Shown here: positions 33,781 through 44,385 of the stretch, piece by piece
Layout of the letters: each line of letters opens with the position of its first letter
Position numbering within the stretch: position 1 is the first letter of the stretch
Source of the DNA: Bradyrhizobium sp. SZCCT0231
GTDB taxonomy: Bacteria > Pseudomonadota > Alphaproteobacteria > Rhizobiales > Xanthobacteraceae
Length of the DNA stretch: 64,000 bases
Direction: 5' to 3'
Assembly: GCF_018130245.1 (NCBI RefSeq)
Contig: NZ_JAFCKP010000001.1
Location: 310,001 to 374,000, forward strand
The notes under the pieces: generated by a model
Told to the model about the DNA's origin: nothing
The model's input: the letters and a program-made list of their open reading frames with translations, nothing else
Database searches by the model: none
Translations under genes and position numbers: made by a program

Positions 33781-33899
33781 CGCTGCGCAACTTGCAATGT
33801 TGCGCAGCTGAACCGGGACCCAGCGGCCGCGGTTCGCTGTTGCCGTGGGTCCCGGCTCAGCGGTGCAGCGCTTGTGCGCTGCGCCGCGTCCGGGACACA
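33781..33899. repeat. Bradyrhizobial repeat with several hairpins (gctgaaccgggaccca type)
   Basis: gctgcgcaac/gttgcgcagc pair at 33781-33807, gctgaaccgggaccca at 33806-33821 pairs imperfectly with tgggtcccggctcagc at 33845-33860, and gcagcgcttgtgcgctgc at about 33864-33881 is a palindrome. The same 16-base gctgaaccgggaccca recurs at 36624-36639 in the next operon gap, and a relative lies near 58001-58200. Confidence 0.75.
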
Positions 33900-33917
33900 A
33901 GCGCATCGTCAGCTCCA

Positions 33918-35429
33918 TCACTTGAACTTCAACCCGACCACGCGCACGAGGCCGTCGGGCATCTGCCGGTAGCCATCGAGCTTCTTGGTGTGCGCGATCA
34001 GCAGCGTGCGGTGATAGATGTAGATGATCGGCAAATCGTCGAGCAGGATCTTGGCCAGCTTTGCGTAGATCGCCTTGCGCTCCTCGACGTTGGAGGTGGC
34101 TCGGCCCTCTTCCATCAGCTTGTCGGCCTCGGGGTTGGAATAGCCGCCGTCGTTCTGCGGCGCCTTGCTGCGCATGAAGATGTAGGAATTGCCGTCGGGA
34201 TCGATGCGGCCGCTCCAGTTGATCTGGAACACCTGGAACTCGCCAGCCTGCGCCTGCTTGAACGTGGTCGCGAACTCGACGGCACGGATCTTGATGTCGA
34301 AGCCGGCTTCCGCCGCCATCGACTGAACGACCTGGGCGACGGCCTCGTTCTCGGCGCCCTTGGGGATCATGTAGTCCACCGTCACCGGCGCGGTGACGCC
34401 AGCTTCCTTCAACAGCGCCTTCGCTTTCGCGATGTCGCGGCCGCGGACCGGAAATGCCTTCTGGTAATATGGATGCGTCGGGCTGACCCATTGGTTGCCG
34501 GGCGTGAACTCGCCGTTGAAGACCACCTGATTGAGGGCTTCGCGGTCGATCGACAGGCTGAGCGCCTGGCGGACCTTGGCCGACTGGCTCAGTGGCCCCT
34601 TGTTCTTGTCGTTGCCGACGTTGACGGTGAGGCCGTAATATCCGAGCTCGGGTGCGGTCGACAGCACGAGCCGGGAATCGGCGCGCACGTCCTTGATGTC
34701 GGTGGCGAGCACGCGTTCGATCAGGTCGAGCGCGCCGGATTTCAGATTGGCGAGGCGCACGGTGGCGTCGACGATCGGCTGGAACACGACGCGGTCGATA
34801 TGGATGTTGTCCTTGTTCCAGTAATCGGCAAATTTCTCGAACACCATGCGGTCCTGCTGGACGCGCTCGACGAACTTGTAGGGGCCGGCGCAGACCGGAT
34901 GCAGGCCGAACTTGTCGCCGGCTTCCTTTGCCGCTTTGGGCGAGACCATCATGCCGGAGCGGTCGGTGAGCTGGGCGATCAGGGGCGAGTAGGGCGTCTT
35001 CAGCACCAGCTTGATGGTGAGGGGATCGACCACCTCGACATGATCGACGCTGGCAAGCTCGGACTTGCGGAACGAGGTCGGCAGCGTCATGTGACGCTCG
35101 AGCGAGAATTTTGCAGCCTCCGCATCCAGCGGCTCGCCGTCGTGGAATTTGACGCCCGGCCGGAGCTTGATCGTCATCTCCTTGCCGTCGGCCGAGGTCT
35201 CATGGGACAGCGCGAGCTGCGGCACGATGTTGAGCTTCTCGTCGATGTCGAACAGCTTGTCGCAGAAGGCGGAGAACACGATGCGGCCGACATAGGTGCG
35301 GCCGACACTGGGATCGAGAATGTCGGGGTCTTCGGCGATGCCGATGCGAAGGGTGGTCTGGGCCTGGGCGGTGCCCGCGAGCGACGTCAGCAAGGCCGAC
35401 GCCAGGATTGTCAAACGCATGAAGCTCAT
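33918..35429 (-). CDS. Peptide ABC transporter substrate-binding protein (SBP family 5)
   Basis: 503 aa from MSFMRLTILASALLTSLAG, a Sec signal peptide ending at AQAQ; the frame extends 68 codons upstream without a signal. Family-5 features: ILDPSVGRTYVGRIVFSAFC, LRPGVKFHDGEPLDAEAAKF, and a C-terminal IIYIYHRTLLIAHTKKLDGY. It binds a peptide or peptide-like ligand in the periplasm and delivers it to the DppB/DppC pair encoded downstream. The DppF ATPase gene lies 43 bases upstream. No lipobox Cys, so it is a soluble periplasmic protein. Confidence 0.9.
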   Translation of the reverse strand: MSFMRLTILASALLTSLAGTAQAQTTLRIGIAEDPDILDPSVGRTYVGRIVFSAFCDKLFDIDEKLNIVPQLALSHETSADGKEMTIKLRPGVKFHDGEPLDAEAAKFSLERHMTLPTSFRKSELASVDHVEVVDPLTIKLVLKTPYSPLIAQLTDRSGMMVSPKAAKEAGDKFGLHPVCAGPYKFVERVQQDRMVFEKFADYWNKDNIHIDRVVFQPIVDATVRLANLKSGALDLIERVLATDIKDVRADSRLVLSTAPELGYYGLTVNVGNDKNKGPLSQSAKVRQALSLSIDREALNQVVFNGEFTPGNQWVSPTHPYYQKAFPVRGRDIAKAKALLKEAGVTAPVTVDYMIPKGAENEAVAQVVQSMAAEAGFDIKIRAVEFATTFKQAQAGEFQVFQINWSGRIDPDGNSYIFMRSKAPQNDGGYSNPEADKLMEEGRATSNVEERKAIYAKLAKILLDDLPIIYIYHRTLLIAHTKKLDGYRQMPDGLVRVVGLKFK

Positions 35430-35472
35430 CGCTCTCAACCTCAGTTCTATGGCTGCCGGGTCTCGTCGTCCA

Positions 35473-36558
<1,086 letters not shown>

Positions 36559-36584
36559 CGTGTCTGCTCCTCGCGGATACAGGT

Positions 36585-36716
36585 CTCGTGTCCCGGGCGC
36601 GGCGCAACACGAAGGGTTGTGACGCTGAACCGGGACCCAGTCTGTTGCCACATGGGCCCCGGTTCAGCAGCGCACCACCGCGCTGCGCTTGTGCTGCGCT
36701 GCGCCCGGGGCACGAG
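36585..36716. repeat. Bradyrhizobial repeat inside the importer operon
   Basis: Outer arms ctcgtgtcccgggcgc at 36585-36600 and gcgcccggggcacgag at 36700-36715; inner arms gctgaaccgggaccca at 36624-36639 and tgggccccggttcagc at 36653-36668. The inner left arm is identical to one at 33806-33821. It lies between two ATPase genes of one operon and may affect transcript stability. Confidence 0.75.
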
Positions 36717-36733
36717 GGGAGATAGCAACGCCA

Positions 36734-37723
36734 TCACGACACCAACAGTTCGAGTGGCGCGCGGATGCAGCGCGAGAGGTGGCCGGGGCTGACCTCAAGA
36801 AGCGGCGGTGGCGCCCTGGTGCAGGCGTCGAGCGCGAAGGGACAACGCGCGGCGAAGCGGCAGCCAGCGGGCGGCTGTGCCATGTTCGGGACCATGCCCT
36901 CGATGGTGGCGAGCTGCTCGGCACGGTGGTCGAGCCGTGGGATCGAGCCAAGCAGGCCCACCGTGTAGGGATGCTGCGGCGCGGAGAAGAGCTCATCCAC
37001 CGGCGCGCGTTCGACGATCTCGCCGGCATACATCACCGCGACCTCGTCGCAGACCTCGGCGACGACGCCGAGATCGTGGGTGATCAGGATGATCGCGGCG
37101 CCGCTCGCGGCCTTCAGCTCGCGCATCAGCTCAAGGATCTGGGCCTGCAGGGTGACGTCGAGTGCGGTGGTCGGCTCGTCCGCGATCAGGAGGCGCGGGT
37201 CACAGGCGAGTGCCATGGCGATCATGACGCGCTGGCGCATGCCGCCGGAGAGCTTGTGCGGGTATTCGTCGATGCGCCGCTCGGGCGAGGGAATGTGGAC
37301 GCGGCGCAGGAGGTCGATCGCGCGGTCCCGCGCGCTCTTCCGCGAACCGCCGCGGTGGCGCAAAATGGTTTCGATGATCTGGTCGCCGATCGTAAAACTC
37401 GGGTTGAGCGAGGTCATCGGCTCCTGGAAGATCATCGCCAGCCGGTTGCCGCGCAGATCGCGCAGGGTCTGGTCCGGCGTCGTCAGCAGATCAAAACCAT
37501 CGAAGCGGATCGCGCCAGTAATCTCGGCGCTCTGCTTTGGCAGCAGGCCCATGATCGCCAGCGACGTCACGCTCTTGCCGCAGCCGGATTCGCCGACGAG
37601 GCCGAGCGTCGCGCCATTGGCGACGCTGAGATCGACGCTGTCGACCGCGTGGGTGACGCGGCCGTCGTCGCCATGGAAGCGGATACGCAGATCTTTGATC
37701 TCGATGAGGGGGCTGGCGCTCAT
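36734..37723 (-). CDS. Peptide ABC transporter ATPase, DppD-type
   Basis: 329 aa. Walker A LVGESGCGKSVTSLA, Q-loop FQEPMTSLNPSF, signature [18 protein letters not shown], Walker [14 protein letters not shown] and ITHDLGVVAEVCDEVAVMYA are all present. The C-terminal PPAGCRFAARCPFALDACTR is the Cys-containing extension of DppD/OppD proteins. The ATG overlaps the DUF1028 stop by four bases, so the importer and the DUF1028/GGT genes upstream are co-expressed. Confidence 0.92.
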   Translation of the reverse strand: MSASPLIEIKDLRIRFHGDDGRVTHAVDSVDLSVANGATLGLVGESGCGKSVTSLAIMGLLPKQSAEITGAIRFDGFDLLTTPDQTLRDLRGNRLAMIFQEPMTSLNPSFTIGDQIIETILRHRGGSRKSARDRAIDLLRRVHIPSPERRIDEYPHKLSGGMRQRVMIAMALACDPRLLIADEPTTALDVTLQAQILELMRELKAASGAAIILITHDLGVVAEVCDEVAVMYAGEIVERAPVDELFSAPQHPYTVGLLGSIPRLDHRAEQLATIEGMVPNMAQPPAGCRFAARCPFALDACTRAPPPLLEVSPGHLSRCIRAPLELLVS

Positions 37724-38430
37724 GATTCTCTCACGCGCGCCGCAGCGATGCTGGCGTCGATGACGCTGCGATCGGTGTTGCCGGCCGGGTTCTGCCGCGT
37801 CGGCATGGAAGAGCGGAAGTGCACCCAGAGCTCGTGGCTGACGCGCTCGAGCCGTTCGAGCTCACTGATCGGATCGGGATGGTCGTCGGCGCGGATGTCG
37901 AGCGCCGGCCATTCCTCTTCGCCGTGGATCAGCAGCGCGGCCGACTGCTTGCCGCGCTTGTCGCCGCCGGCGGCTTCGCCTGCGCGCATCGCCGCAAGCA
38001 GGCGGCGCGGGAAGGGCTGGCTGTCATTGGCGATGTAGGTCTTGGCCGTCTCGTCGAGCACGTCGGCCCCAGTGAGCATGTTGCCGGCGATCGAGAAGCC
38101 GCTGCCTGCGACGTGGCCGCACCAATCGACGCAGTCGCGCCCGGTATGCGCCGCGATCTCGCCGCTGCCGTCCATGATGTGGATCTGGCGGCTCTCGCGG
38201 CCGTCATCGGCCGCCAGCAGCGTGGCGAGCACGTCGTGGGCGTTGAGGCCCTCGCGCAGCAGCTTGACGCCGTCGATGCCGTAATAGGGATTGACGAAAG
38301 CCTGGGTCGCGATGGCGCCGAGGCCGGCCGCGATGTAGGGCACACACGCGCCGACGGCGAAGAAGCGGGTCGCGACCGCGATGCCGAACTGGCTGGTGGC
38401 AGGATCGCGCGCGATGATCGACCAGGTCAT
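37720..38430 (-). CDS. DUF1028 family protein
   Basis: 236 aa, matching the DUF1028 family (N-terminal nucleophile hydrolase-like): MTWSIIARDPATSQFGIAVA, GLGAIATQAFVNPYYGIDG, SGFSIAGNMLTG and YVANDS-like YIANDSQPFPRRLL. The family is often encoded near gamma-glutamyltransferases and peptide importers; its reaction is unproven. It lies nine bases downstream of the GGT-family gene and its stop overlaps the DppD start (tcat on the plus strand). A role in processing imported peptides or ureido compounds is inferred from context. Confidence 0.85.
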   Translation of the reverse strand: MTWSIIARDPATSQFGIAVATRFFAVGACVPYIAAGLGAIATQAFVNPYYGIDGVKLLREGLNAHDVLATLLAADDGRESRQIHIMDGSGEIAAHTGRDCVDWCGHVAGSGFSIAGNMLTGADVLDETAKTYIANDSQPFPRRLLAAMRAGEAAGGDKRGKQSAALLIHGEEEWPALDIRADDHPDPISELERLERVSHELWVHFRSSMPTRQNPAGNTDRSVIDASIAAARVRES

Positions 38431-38439
38431 GTGCTGCCT

Positions 38440-40245
38440 TCAGCGTCCCGCGGCGTAGCCCTGCATGCCGCGCGGATTGGCGGCGGCGCGGCGGCGCCGA
38501 CCTACGCGTGAGGCCGCGGTAAGGCGGCCTTCCGACCAGTCGGGGCCGACCTCGACGATATGCCCGCGCTCGCGCAAATTCTCGATCGTCGCCTTGGGCA
38601 CGCGGTTCTCGACCACGAGCACGCCGGGGCGCGCGGTGCGCGGCCAGAACGAGATTGGGAAGTGCTCGGAGTGCCAGGCCGGCGCGTCGATCGCCTCCTG
38701 GAGGTTGAGATTGCAGTGGACGTGGCGCAGGAAGAACTGCGTGATCCACTGATCCTGCTGGTCGCCGCCCGGCGAGCCCCAGGCGAGGTAAGGCTCGCCG
38801 TCGCGCAGCGCCATGCTCGGCGACAGCGTGGTGCGCGGCCGCTTGCCCGGCGCGAGCGCGGCCGGATGGCCTTCCTCCAGCCAGAACATCTGGGCGCGGC
38901 TGCCCAGGCAAAAGCCGAGCTCGGGAATGATCGGCGAGGATTGCAGCCAGCCGCCCGACGGCGTCGAGGACACCATGTTGCCCGCCTTGTCGATGATGTC
39001 GAAATGCACGGTATCGCCGCGCACCTCGCCGAAGCGCCCCACTGTCGGCTCGCCGGCACCGAGCGCGCCGACCGCCTCGCGCTGGCCTTCCGCGCGGCGC
39101 AGCTTGACCACGCCGCCAAAGCCCTCGACCGAACCGGGAATGAAATCGAGCGAGGCCTTGTCGGTGACGAGCTTGCGGCGTTCGTCGTTGTAAGCGTCCG
39201 ACAGCAGCGTTCCGATCGGGATCTCCGTGAACTTGGGATCGCCGTAGAATTTTTCGCGGTCGGCGAAGGCAAGCTTGGCACATTCGATCTGGAGGTGGAT
39301 GAACTCCGGGCCGGTCGGATCGAGCCCGTCGAGCGCAAAACCCTTCAGCAGCGCGAGCTGCTGCAGCGTCACCGGGCCCTGACTCCAGACGCCGGCCTTG
39401 CAGACGGTGTAGCGACCGTAATCATAGGTGAGCGGCGCTTCGATGGTCGGCTGCCAGCGCGCCATGTCGTCGGCGGAGAGCACGCCGCGATGCGGCGAGC
39501 CGCTGACGTCCATCACCTCCTGGGTGCGGCAGAACTTGTCGATGGCTTCGGCGACAAAACCTTGCGACCAGGCTTTTCGCGCGCGCTCGATTTCGGCATC
39601 GCGGCCACCACCACCGCTTTCCGCCTCGCTCAGGATCCGGGCGTAGGTCGCGGCCAGCGTCTTGTTGGTGAAGAGCGTGCCGGGCTTCGGCACCTCGCCA
39701 TTCGGAAGATAGACCGCGGCCGAGGTCGGCCAGTGCTTGCGGAACAGCTGCTCGACGGTCTGGATCGTGGCGCAGGCGCGCTCGACCAGAGGATAGCCGT
39801 CGCTTGCGTAGGAGATCGCGGGCTCCAGCACGTCGCGCACGCGCATCGTGCCGTAGTCGCGTAGCAGCATCATCCAGGATTCGAACGTGCCGGGGACGCA
39901 GGCGGCGAGCAGGCCGGTGCCCGGCACCATGTCGAGGCCTTCGCTCTTGTAATGCGCGATGGTGGCCCGCGCCGGCGCCGGGCCCTGGCCACAAATCACC
40001 TCGGTGCGGCCGCGTTTGACGTCATGCACGATAACAGGGACATCGCCGCCGGGGCCGTTCAGATGCGGCTCGACCACCTGGAGCGTGAAGGCGGTGGCGA
40101 CGCCGGCATCGAAGGCATTGCCGCCCTTTTCCAAAATGCCCATGCCGACGGCAGTTGCGATCCAGTGCGTGGTGGCGACGACCCCGAACGTGCCCTCGAT
40201 CTCGGGCCTCGTCGTGAACGGATCGGGATTGATTTTGCTGCCCAT
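38440..40245 (-). CDS. Gamma-glutamyltransferase family protein, no signal peptide
   Basis: 601 aa, typical for the family, which matures by self-cleavage at a Thr and hydrolyses or transfers gamma-glutamyl groups. N-terminal GVVATTHWIATAVGMGILEK and GGNAFDAGVATAFTLQVVEP are the large-subunit start. The nucleophile is predicted as Thr412 in RGDTVHFDIIDKAGNMV, with PSGGWLQSS after it and LSPSMALRDGEPYLAWGSPGGD as the substrate-binding block. No Sec or Tat signal is seen, whereas classic GGTs are periplasmic, so this one probably acts in the cytoplasm on imported substrates. It sits between two peptide-importer operons on the same strand, 87 bases after the upstream DppF gene. Confidence 0.88.
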   Translation of the reverse strand: MGSKINPDPFTTRPEIEGTFGVVATTHWIATAVGMGILEKGGNAFDAGVATAFTLQVVEPHLNGPGGDVPVIVHDVKRGRTEVICGQGPAPARATIAHYKSEGLDMVPGTGLLAACVPGTFESWMMLLRDYGTMRVRDVLEPAISYASDGYPLVERACATIQTVEQLFRKHWPTSAAVYLPNGEVPKPGTLFTNKTLAATYARILSEAESGGGGRDAEIERARKAWSQGFVAEAIDKFCRTQEVMDVSGSPHRGVLSADDMARWQPTIEAPLTYDYGRYTVCKAGVWSQGPVTLQQLALLKGFALDGLDPTGPEFIHLQIECAKLAFADREKFYGDPKFTEIPIGTLLSDAYNDERRKLVTDKASLDFIPGSVEGFGGVVKLRRAEGQREAVGALGAGEPTVGRFGEVRGDTVHFDIIDKAGNMVSSTPSGGWLQSSPIIPELGFCLGSRAQMFWLEEGHPAALAPGKRPRTTLSPSMALRDGEPYLAWGSPGGDQQDQWITQFFLRHVHCNLNLQEAIDAPAWHSEHFPISFWPRTARPGVLVVENRVPKATIENLRERGHIVEVGPDWSEGRLTAASRVGRRRRAAANPRGMQGYAAGR

Positions 40246-40332
40246 GGGACTTCACCACCTTATTTCCGGCGCGCGCAATTGATCACAGCCGATGCCGCGC
40301 CGCCAATGCGCAGGCCGCATGGCACGCGCGCG

Positions 40333-41322
40333 TCACGCCGGGACCGGCGCGGTGTTGACCGCGTGGCAGGCGACGCCGTCGATCAGTTCCGGCGTTTCCT
40401 TGCGGCAGAGATCGAACGCCAGCGGGCAGCGCGGATTGAAGGCGCAGCCGGGCGGCGGATTGATCGGGTTCGGGATCTCGCCCTTCACCGGAATGCGCTG
40501 GCGGCCGCTCATGGCGAGATCCGGCACGGCGCCGAGCAGCATCTTGGTGTAGGGCATGCGCGGGCGGGCGAACAGCTCGCGTCCCTCCGCGATCTCGACG
40601 ATGCGGCCGAGATACATCACGCCGACGCGGCTCGCCATGTGACGGACCACGGCGAGGTTGTGGCTGATGAACATATAGGTCAGGCCGAACTTGTCCTGGA
40701 GATCGCGCATCAGATTGAGGATCTGCGCCTGCACGGAGACGTCGAGCGCCGAGGTCGGCTCGTCGCAGACGATGAATTCGGCGTCGGATGCGAGCGCGCG
40801 TGCGATCGCGATGCGCTGGCGCTGGCCGCCGGAGAATTCGTGCGGGTATTTCAGCCGGTCGTCGGGGTGCAGGCCGACGAGGCTGAGCAGCTCGCCGACG
40901 CGGGCCTGGATGTCGCGCTCGCCCTGGATCAGGTCGAAGGCGCGGATCGGCTCGGAGATGATGGCATCGACCCGGAAGCGCGGGTTCAGGCTCGCATAGG
41001 GATCCTGGAAGATCATCTGAATGCGGCGGCGCAGCTTTCGGCGTGCGGGCGCTTGCCGCGGGTCCGTCATCGAGACGCCGTCGATCAGCACGTCGCCGGA
41101 GCTCGGCGGCAACAGGCCGACGACCATGCGTGCCACCGTGGTCTTGCCGGAGCCGGATTCGCCGACCAGGGCAAACGTCTCGCCCTTCCGGATATCGAAG
41201 GTGACGTGATCGACCGCCTTGAGATATTCGAGATGACCGCCTTCGAGCACACGGTTGAGCCATGGTTTCGAGACGTCGAAGACGCGGCGCAGGTTTCTGG
41301 CCTGGACGAAGGGAGCGCTCAT
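40333..41322 (-). CDS. Peptide ABC transporter ATPase, DppF-type (upstream importer)
   Basis: 329 aa. Walker A LVGESGSGKTTVARMVV, Q-loop FQDPYASLNPRF, signature HEFSGGQRQRIAIARALA, Walker B FIVCDEPTSALDV, His switch ISHNLAVVRH. The tail PPGCAFNPRCPLAFDLCRKE is the DppF Cys motif. The start overlaps the DppD stop by four bases. Second copy of this gene type in the window; the other is at 35473-36558. Confidence 0.92.
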   Translation of the reverse strand: MSAPFVQARNLRRVFDVSKPWLNRVLEGGHLEYLKAVDHVTFDIRKGETFALVGESGSGKTTVARMVVGLLPPSSGDVLIDGVSMTDPRQAPARRKLRRRIQMIFQDPYASLNPRFRVDAIISEPIRAFDLIQGERDIQARVGELLSLVGLHPDDRLKYPHEFSGGQRQRIAIARALASDAEFIVCDEPTSALDVSVQAQILNLMRDLQDKFGLTYMFISHNLAVVRHMASRVGVMYLGRIVEIAEGRELFARPRMPYTKMLLGAVPDLAMSGRQRIPVKGEIPNPINPPPGCAFNPRCPLAFDLCRKETPELIDGVACHAVNTAPVPA

Positions 41323-42305
41323 GCCGCGCTCTCCGCCGGCACATTGTCATAGAGATGGCAGGCGACGGATTGCGCGCCGCGCGGCAGCGGCTCCGGCCGC
41401 TCGACACGGCAACGATCGAAGGCGAAGGCGCAGCGCGGATTGAACGAGCAGCCGCGCGGGATCGCCGACAGGCGCGGCATCGAGCCGGGAATCTGCACGA
41501 GGCGCTTATCGTCCGCGGCGAGTGTCGGGATCGCGCCCATCAGGCCCTTGGCGTAGGGATGCAACGGGTTCTTCACGACGTCCTGCACCGGACCGATCTC
41601 GGCGACGCGGCCCGCATACATCACCGCGACACGGTCGGATGTCTCGGCGATCACGCCCATGTCGTGCGTCACCAGCATCACGGCGGTGCCGTGATCGCGT
41701 CCGAGCCGTTTGATCAGCGAGATGATCTGCGCCTGCACGGAGACGTCGAGTGCGGTGGTTGGTTCGTCCGCGATGATCAGTTCCGGCTCGGCGCAGATCG
41801 CCAGCGCAATCACGACCCGCTGGCGCATGCCGCCGGAGAACTCGTGGGGATAGCCGTCGATGCGCTTTTCCGGCGCGGGAATGCCGACTTCGGCCAAGAG
41901 GTCGATGGCGCGGCGGCGTGCGGCCGCCTCGGACAGATTGAGATGGGTGCGGATCGTCTCCACGATCTGGTCGCCGACCTTGTACAGCGGATTGAGCGAT
42001 GTCAGCGGATCCTGGAAGATCATGCCGATGCGCTTGCCCCTGATACGGCGCATCTCCTCCGGCGGCAGATTGTCGATGCGCAGGCCCGCCAGATGAATCT
42101 CGCCGCCGGCAATGCGGCCGGGCGGATCGATCAGGCCGATCACCGAGAGGCCGGTGACGGATTTGCCGGCCCCGGATTCGCCGACCACGCCCAGCACCTC
42201 GCCCTTGGCGATGTCGAAGGAGACGCCGTCGATGGCGCGCAGCGTGCCGCGGCGGGAGGCGAACTCCACGTGAAGATCGCGTACGGAAAGGACGGGTTCG
42301 GTCAT
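41319..42305 (-). CDS. Peptide ABC transporter ATPase, DppD-type (upstream importer)
   Basis: 328 aa. Walker [18 protein letters not shown]-loop [12 protein letters not shown], signature [18 protein letters not shown], Walker [15 protein letters not shown], His switch [13 protein letters not shown]. The C-terminal [20 protein letters not shown] is the family Cys extension. It follows the DppC permease by 13 bases and overlaps the DppF gene, so the ATPase pair is made together. Confidence 0.92.
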   Translation of the reverse strand: MTEPVLSVRDLHVEFASRRGTLRAIDGVSFDIAKGEVLGVVGESGAGKSVTGLSVIGLIDPPGRIAGGEIHLAGLRIDNLPPEEMRRIRGKRIGMIFQDPLTSLNPLYKVGDQIVETIRTHLNLSEAAARRRAIDLLAEVGIPAPEKRIDGYPHEFSGGMRQRVVIALAICAEPELIIADEPTTALDVSVQAQIISLIKRLGRDHGTAVMLVTHDMGVIAETSDRVAVMYAGRVAEIGPVQDVVKNPLHPYAKGLMGAIPTLAADDKRLVQIPGSMPRLSAIPRGCSFNPRCAFAFDRCRVERPEPLPRGAQSVACHLYDNVPAESAA

Positions 42306-42318
42306 GGACCAGGCGTAC

Positions 42319-43290
42319 TCATCGGAGCTTCGGATTGAGCGCGTCGCGCAGCCAGTCGCCGAGCAGATTGATCGACAGGATCAGCGCGGCCAGTGCAAGA
42401 CCGGGGAAGGCGACGATCCACCATTCGCCCGCGAACAGATAGTTGTTGCCGATGCGGATCAGCGTGCCGAGCGAGGGCATGGTATCGGGCAGGCCGACGC
42501 CAAGGAAGGATAGCGTCGCCTCGGTGATGATGGCGAGCGCGAGGTTGATCGTGGCGATGACCAGGATCGGCCCCATCGTGTTCGGCAGCACGTGTCGCAG
42601 CATGATCTTCGGCGCGGGCAGGCCGATCAGCTGCGCGGCGGCCACGTAGTCCTTGTTCTTCTCGACCATGACCGAGCTGCGCACCGTCCGGGCATAGCCC
42701 ACCCAGAAGCTCAGGCCGATCGAGATCACCAGCACCACCAGCATGCTGGTGGCGTCCAGCCGGTTGCCGAGGATCGATTTTGCGATGCCGTTGACCAGCA
42801 GCGCGATCAGGATGGCGGGGAAGGTGAGCTGCACGTCGGCGATCCGCATGATCACGCCGTCGACTGCGCCGCCGAAATAACCGGCGATGAGGCCGAGCGC
42901 GATGCCGAGCGCGCCGGCGAAGATCACGCCGGCGACGCCCACGGCGAGCGAGATGCGCATGCCGTAGAGAATGGCGGAGAACACGTCGCGGCCCTGCTCG
43001 TCGGTGCCGAGCAGGAACGGGCTCTGACCGTCCGCGGTCCACAGCGGTGAAATCCGCGAATTCATCAATTGCAGTTGTGCCGGATCGAAGGGGTTCTGCA
43101 CTGCGAGCACGGATGCGAAGATCGCAAGCAGGAACAACAGGACCGTAATGGCCGCTGCCACCATGGTGAGCTTGGAGCGCCGGAACGAATAGAACAGGTC
43201 GCTGTCGAGCGCGCGGCTGAACCAGCTGTGGGCGGCCTGCATCGGCTGCGCGCCCTGCTTGTCGGAATTGGAAACGACTGCGTCGGACAT
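42319..43290 (-). CDS. Peptide ABC transporter permease, DppC-type (upstream importer)
   Basis: 323 aa with about six membrane segments after a cytoplasmic N-terminus. LLGTDEQGRDVFSAILYGMR is the DppC N-terminal block and DYVAAAQLIGLPAPKIMLRH the EAA loop. LGTLIRIGNNYLFAGEWWIV and LLGDWLRDALNPKLR are typical ends. Ten bases separate it from the DppB gene. Confidence 0.9.
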   Translation of the reverse strand: MSDAVVSNSDKQGAQPMQAAHSWFSRALDSDLFYSFRRSKLTMVAAAITVLLFLLAIFASVLAVQNPFDPAQLQLMNSRISPLWTADGQSPFLLGTDEQGRDVFSAILYGMRISLAVGVAGVIFAGALGIALGLIAGYFGGAVDGVIMRIADVQLTFPAILIALLVNGIAKSILGNRLDATSMLVVLVISIGLSFWVGYARTVRSSVMVEKNKDYVAAAQLIGLPAPKIMLRHVLPNTMGPILVIATINLALAIITEATLSFLGVGLPDTMPSLGTLIRIGNNYLFAGEWWIVAFPGLALAALILSINLLGDWLRDALNPKLR

Positions 43291-43300
43291 GCAGGCTGCC

Positions 43301-44281
43301 TTATGCGGCGCGACCGACGGTCGAGCGCAGGCGCGGATCGACCACGGTGTAGAGGATGTCGACCACCAGATTGATGGTGACGAAAATCAGCGAAACCATC
43401 AGCAGGTAGGCGGCCATGATCGGGATATCGACGTTTTGCACGGCCTGCACGAACAGAAGTCCCATGCCCGGCCATTGGAACACGGTTTCGGTGATGATCG
43501 AAAATGCAATAACCGAGCCAAACTGAAGGCCGGCGACCGTGATCACGGGAATCAGCGTGTTCTTCAGCGCATGGCCGAAATGGATGGCGCGGGTGGTCAG
43601 CCCCCGGGCGCGAGCGAAGCGGATATAGTCGGTTCGCAACACTTCCAGCATCTCCGCACGCACCAGCCGCATGATCAGGGTCATCTGGAACAGACCGAGC
43701 GTGATCGAGGGCATGATCAGTGCCTTCAGTCCGGACAGCGTCAGCAAGCCCGTCGTCCACCAGCCGAGCTTGACCACTTCACCGCGGCCGAACGAGGGCA
43801 ACCAGCCCAATGTCACCGCGAACAGATAGATCAGGAGGATGCCGATCAGAAAGGTCGGCAGCGAAATGCCGATCAGCGAGACCGCCTGGAATAATTTGGC
43901 GAGCACGGTGTCGCGTTTGAGCGCGGAATAGACGCCCATCAGGATGCCGAACACCATTGCAAACACGGTCGCGCAGATCGCGAGCTCCAGCGTTGCGGGC
44001 ATACGCTCCATCAACAGCGCCGAGACCGGTTGGCGGAACTGGTAGGAGACGCCGAATTTGAACTGCGCGGCATCGGCGAAATAGCGGACGAACTGCACCG
44101 GCACGGGGTCATCGAGGCCGAGCGACTTGCGCACGAGCGCGCGTTCGGCGGCCGACGTGTCGATGGAGACGATCTGGTTGACGGGGTCGCCGGCAAAGCG
44201 GAACATCGAGAACGCGATGATGCCGACAGCGAACATGACGCCGATGGCCTGAATGGCGCGGCGAAGAGTGAAAGCGAGCAT
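43301..44281 (-). CDS. Peptide ABC transporter permease, DppB-type (upstream importer)
   Basis: 326 aa from MLAFTLRRAIQAIGVMFAVG at 44281 (GGAAG upstream), with the frame open to 44290. Membrane segments and the EAA loop DYIRFARARGLTTRAIHFGH are present, and DPRLRSTVGRAA ends the chain. The periplasmic loop after segment 1 (FAGDPVNQIVSIDTSAAERA) is the usual DppB domain. The binding-protein gene lies about 100 bases upstream. Confidence 0.9.
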   Translation of the reverse strand: MLAFTLRRAIQAIGVMFAVGIIAFSMFRFAGDPVNQIVSIDTSAAERALVRKSLGLDDPVPVQFVRYFADAAQFKFGVSYQFRQPVSALLMERMPATLELAICATVFAMVFGILMGVYSALKRDTVLAKLFQAVSLIGISLPTFLIGILLIYLFAVTLGWLPSFGRGEVVKLGWWTTGLLTLSGLKALIMPSITLGLFQMTLIMRLVRAEMLEVLRTDYIRFARARGLTTRAIHFGHALKNTLIPVITVAGLQFGSVIAFSIITETVFQWPGMGLLFVQAVQNVDIPIMAAYLLMVSLIFVTINLVVDILYTVVDPRLRSTVGRAA

Positions 44282-44385
44282 TTCTTCCACTGTCCTTGGG
44301 TGTGCGGACGGCCGACGTCCTTGTCAGCCGGAAAAGGAAAGGTCCCGGAAGCCTGACGCCGCCGGGACCTCGTGTTCAACTGACG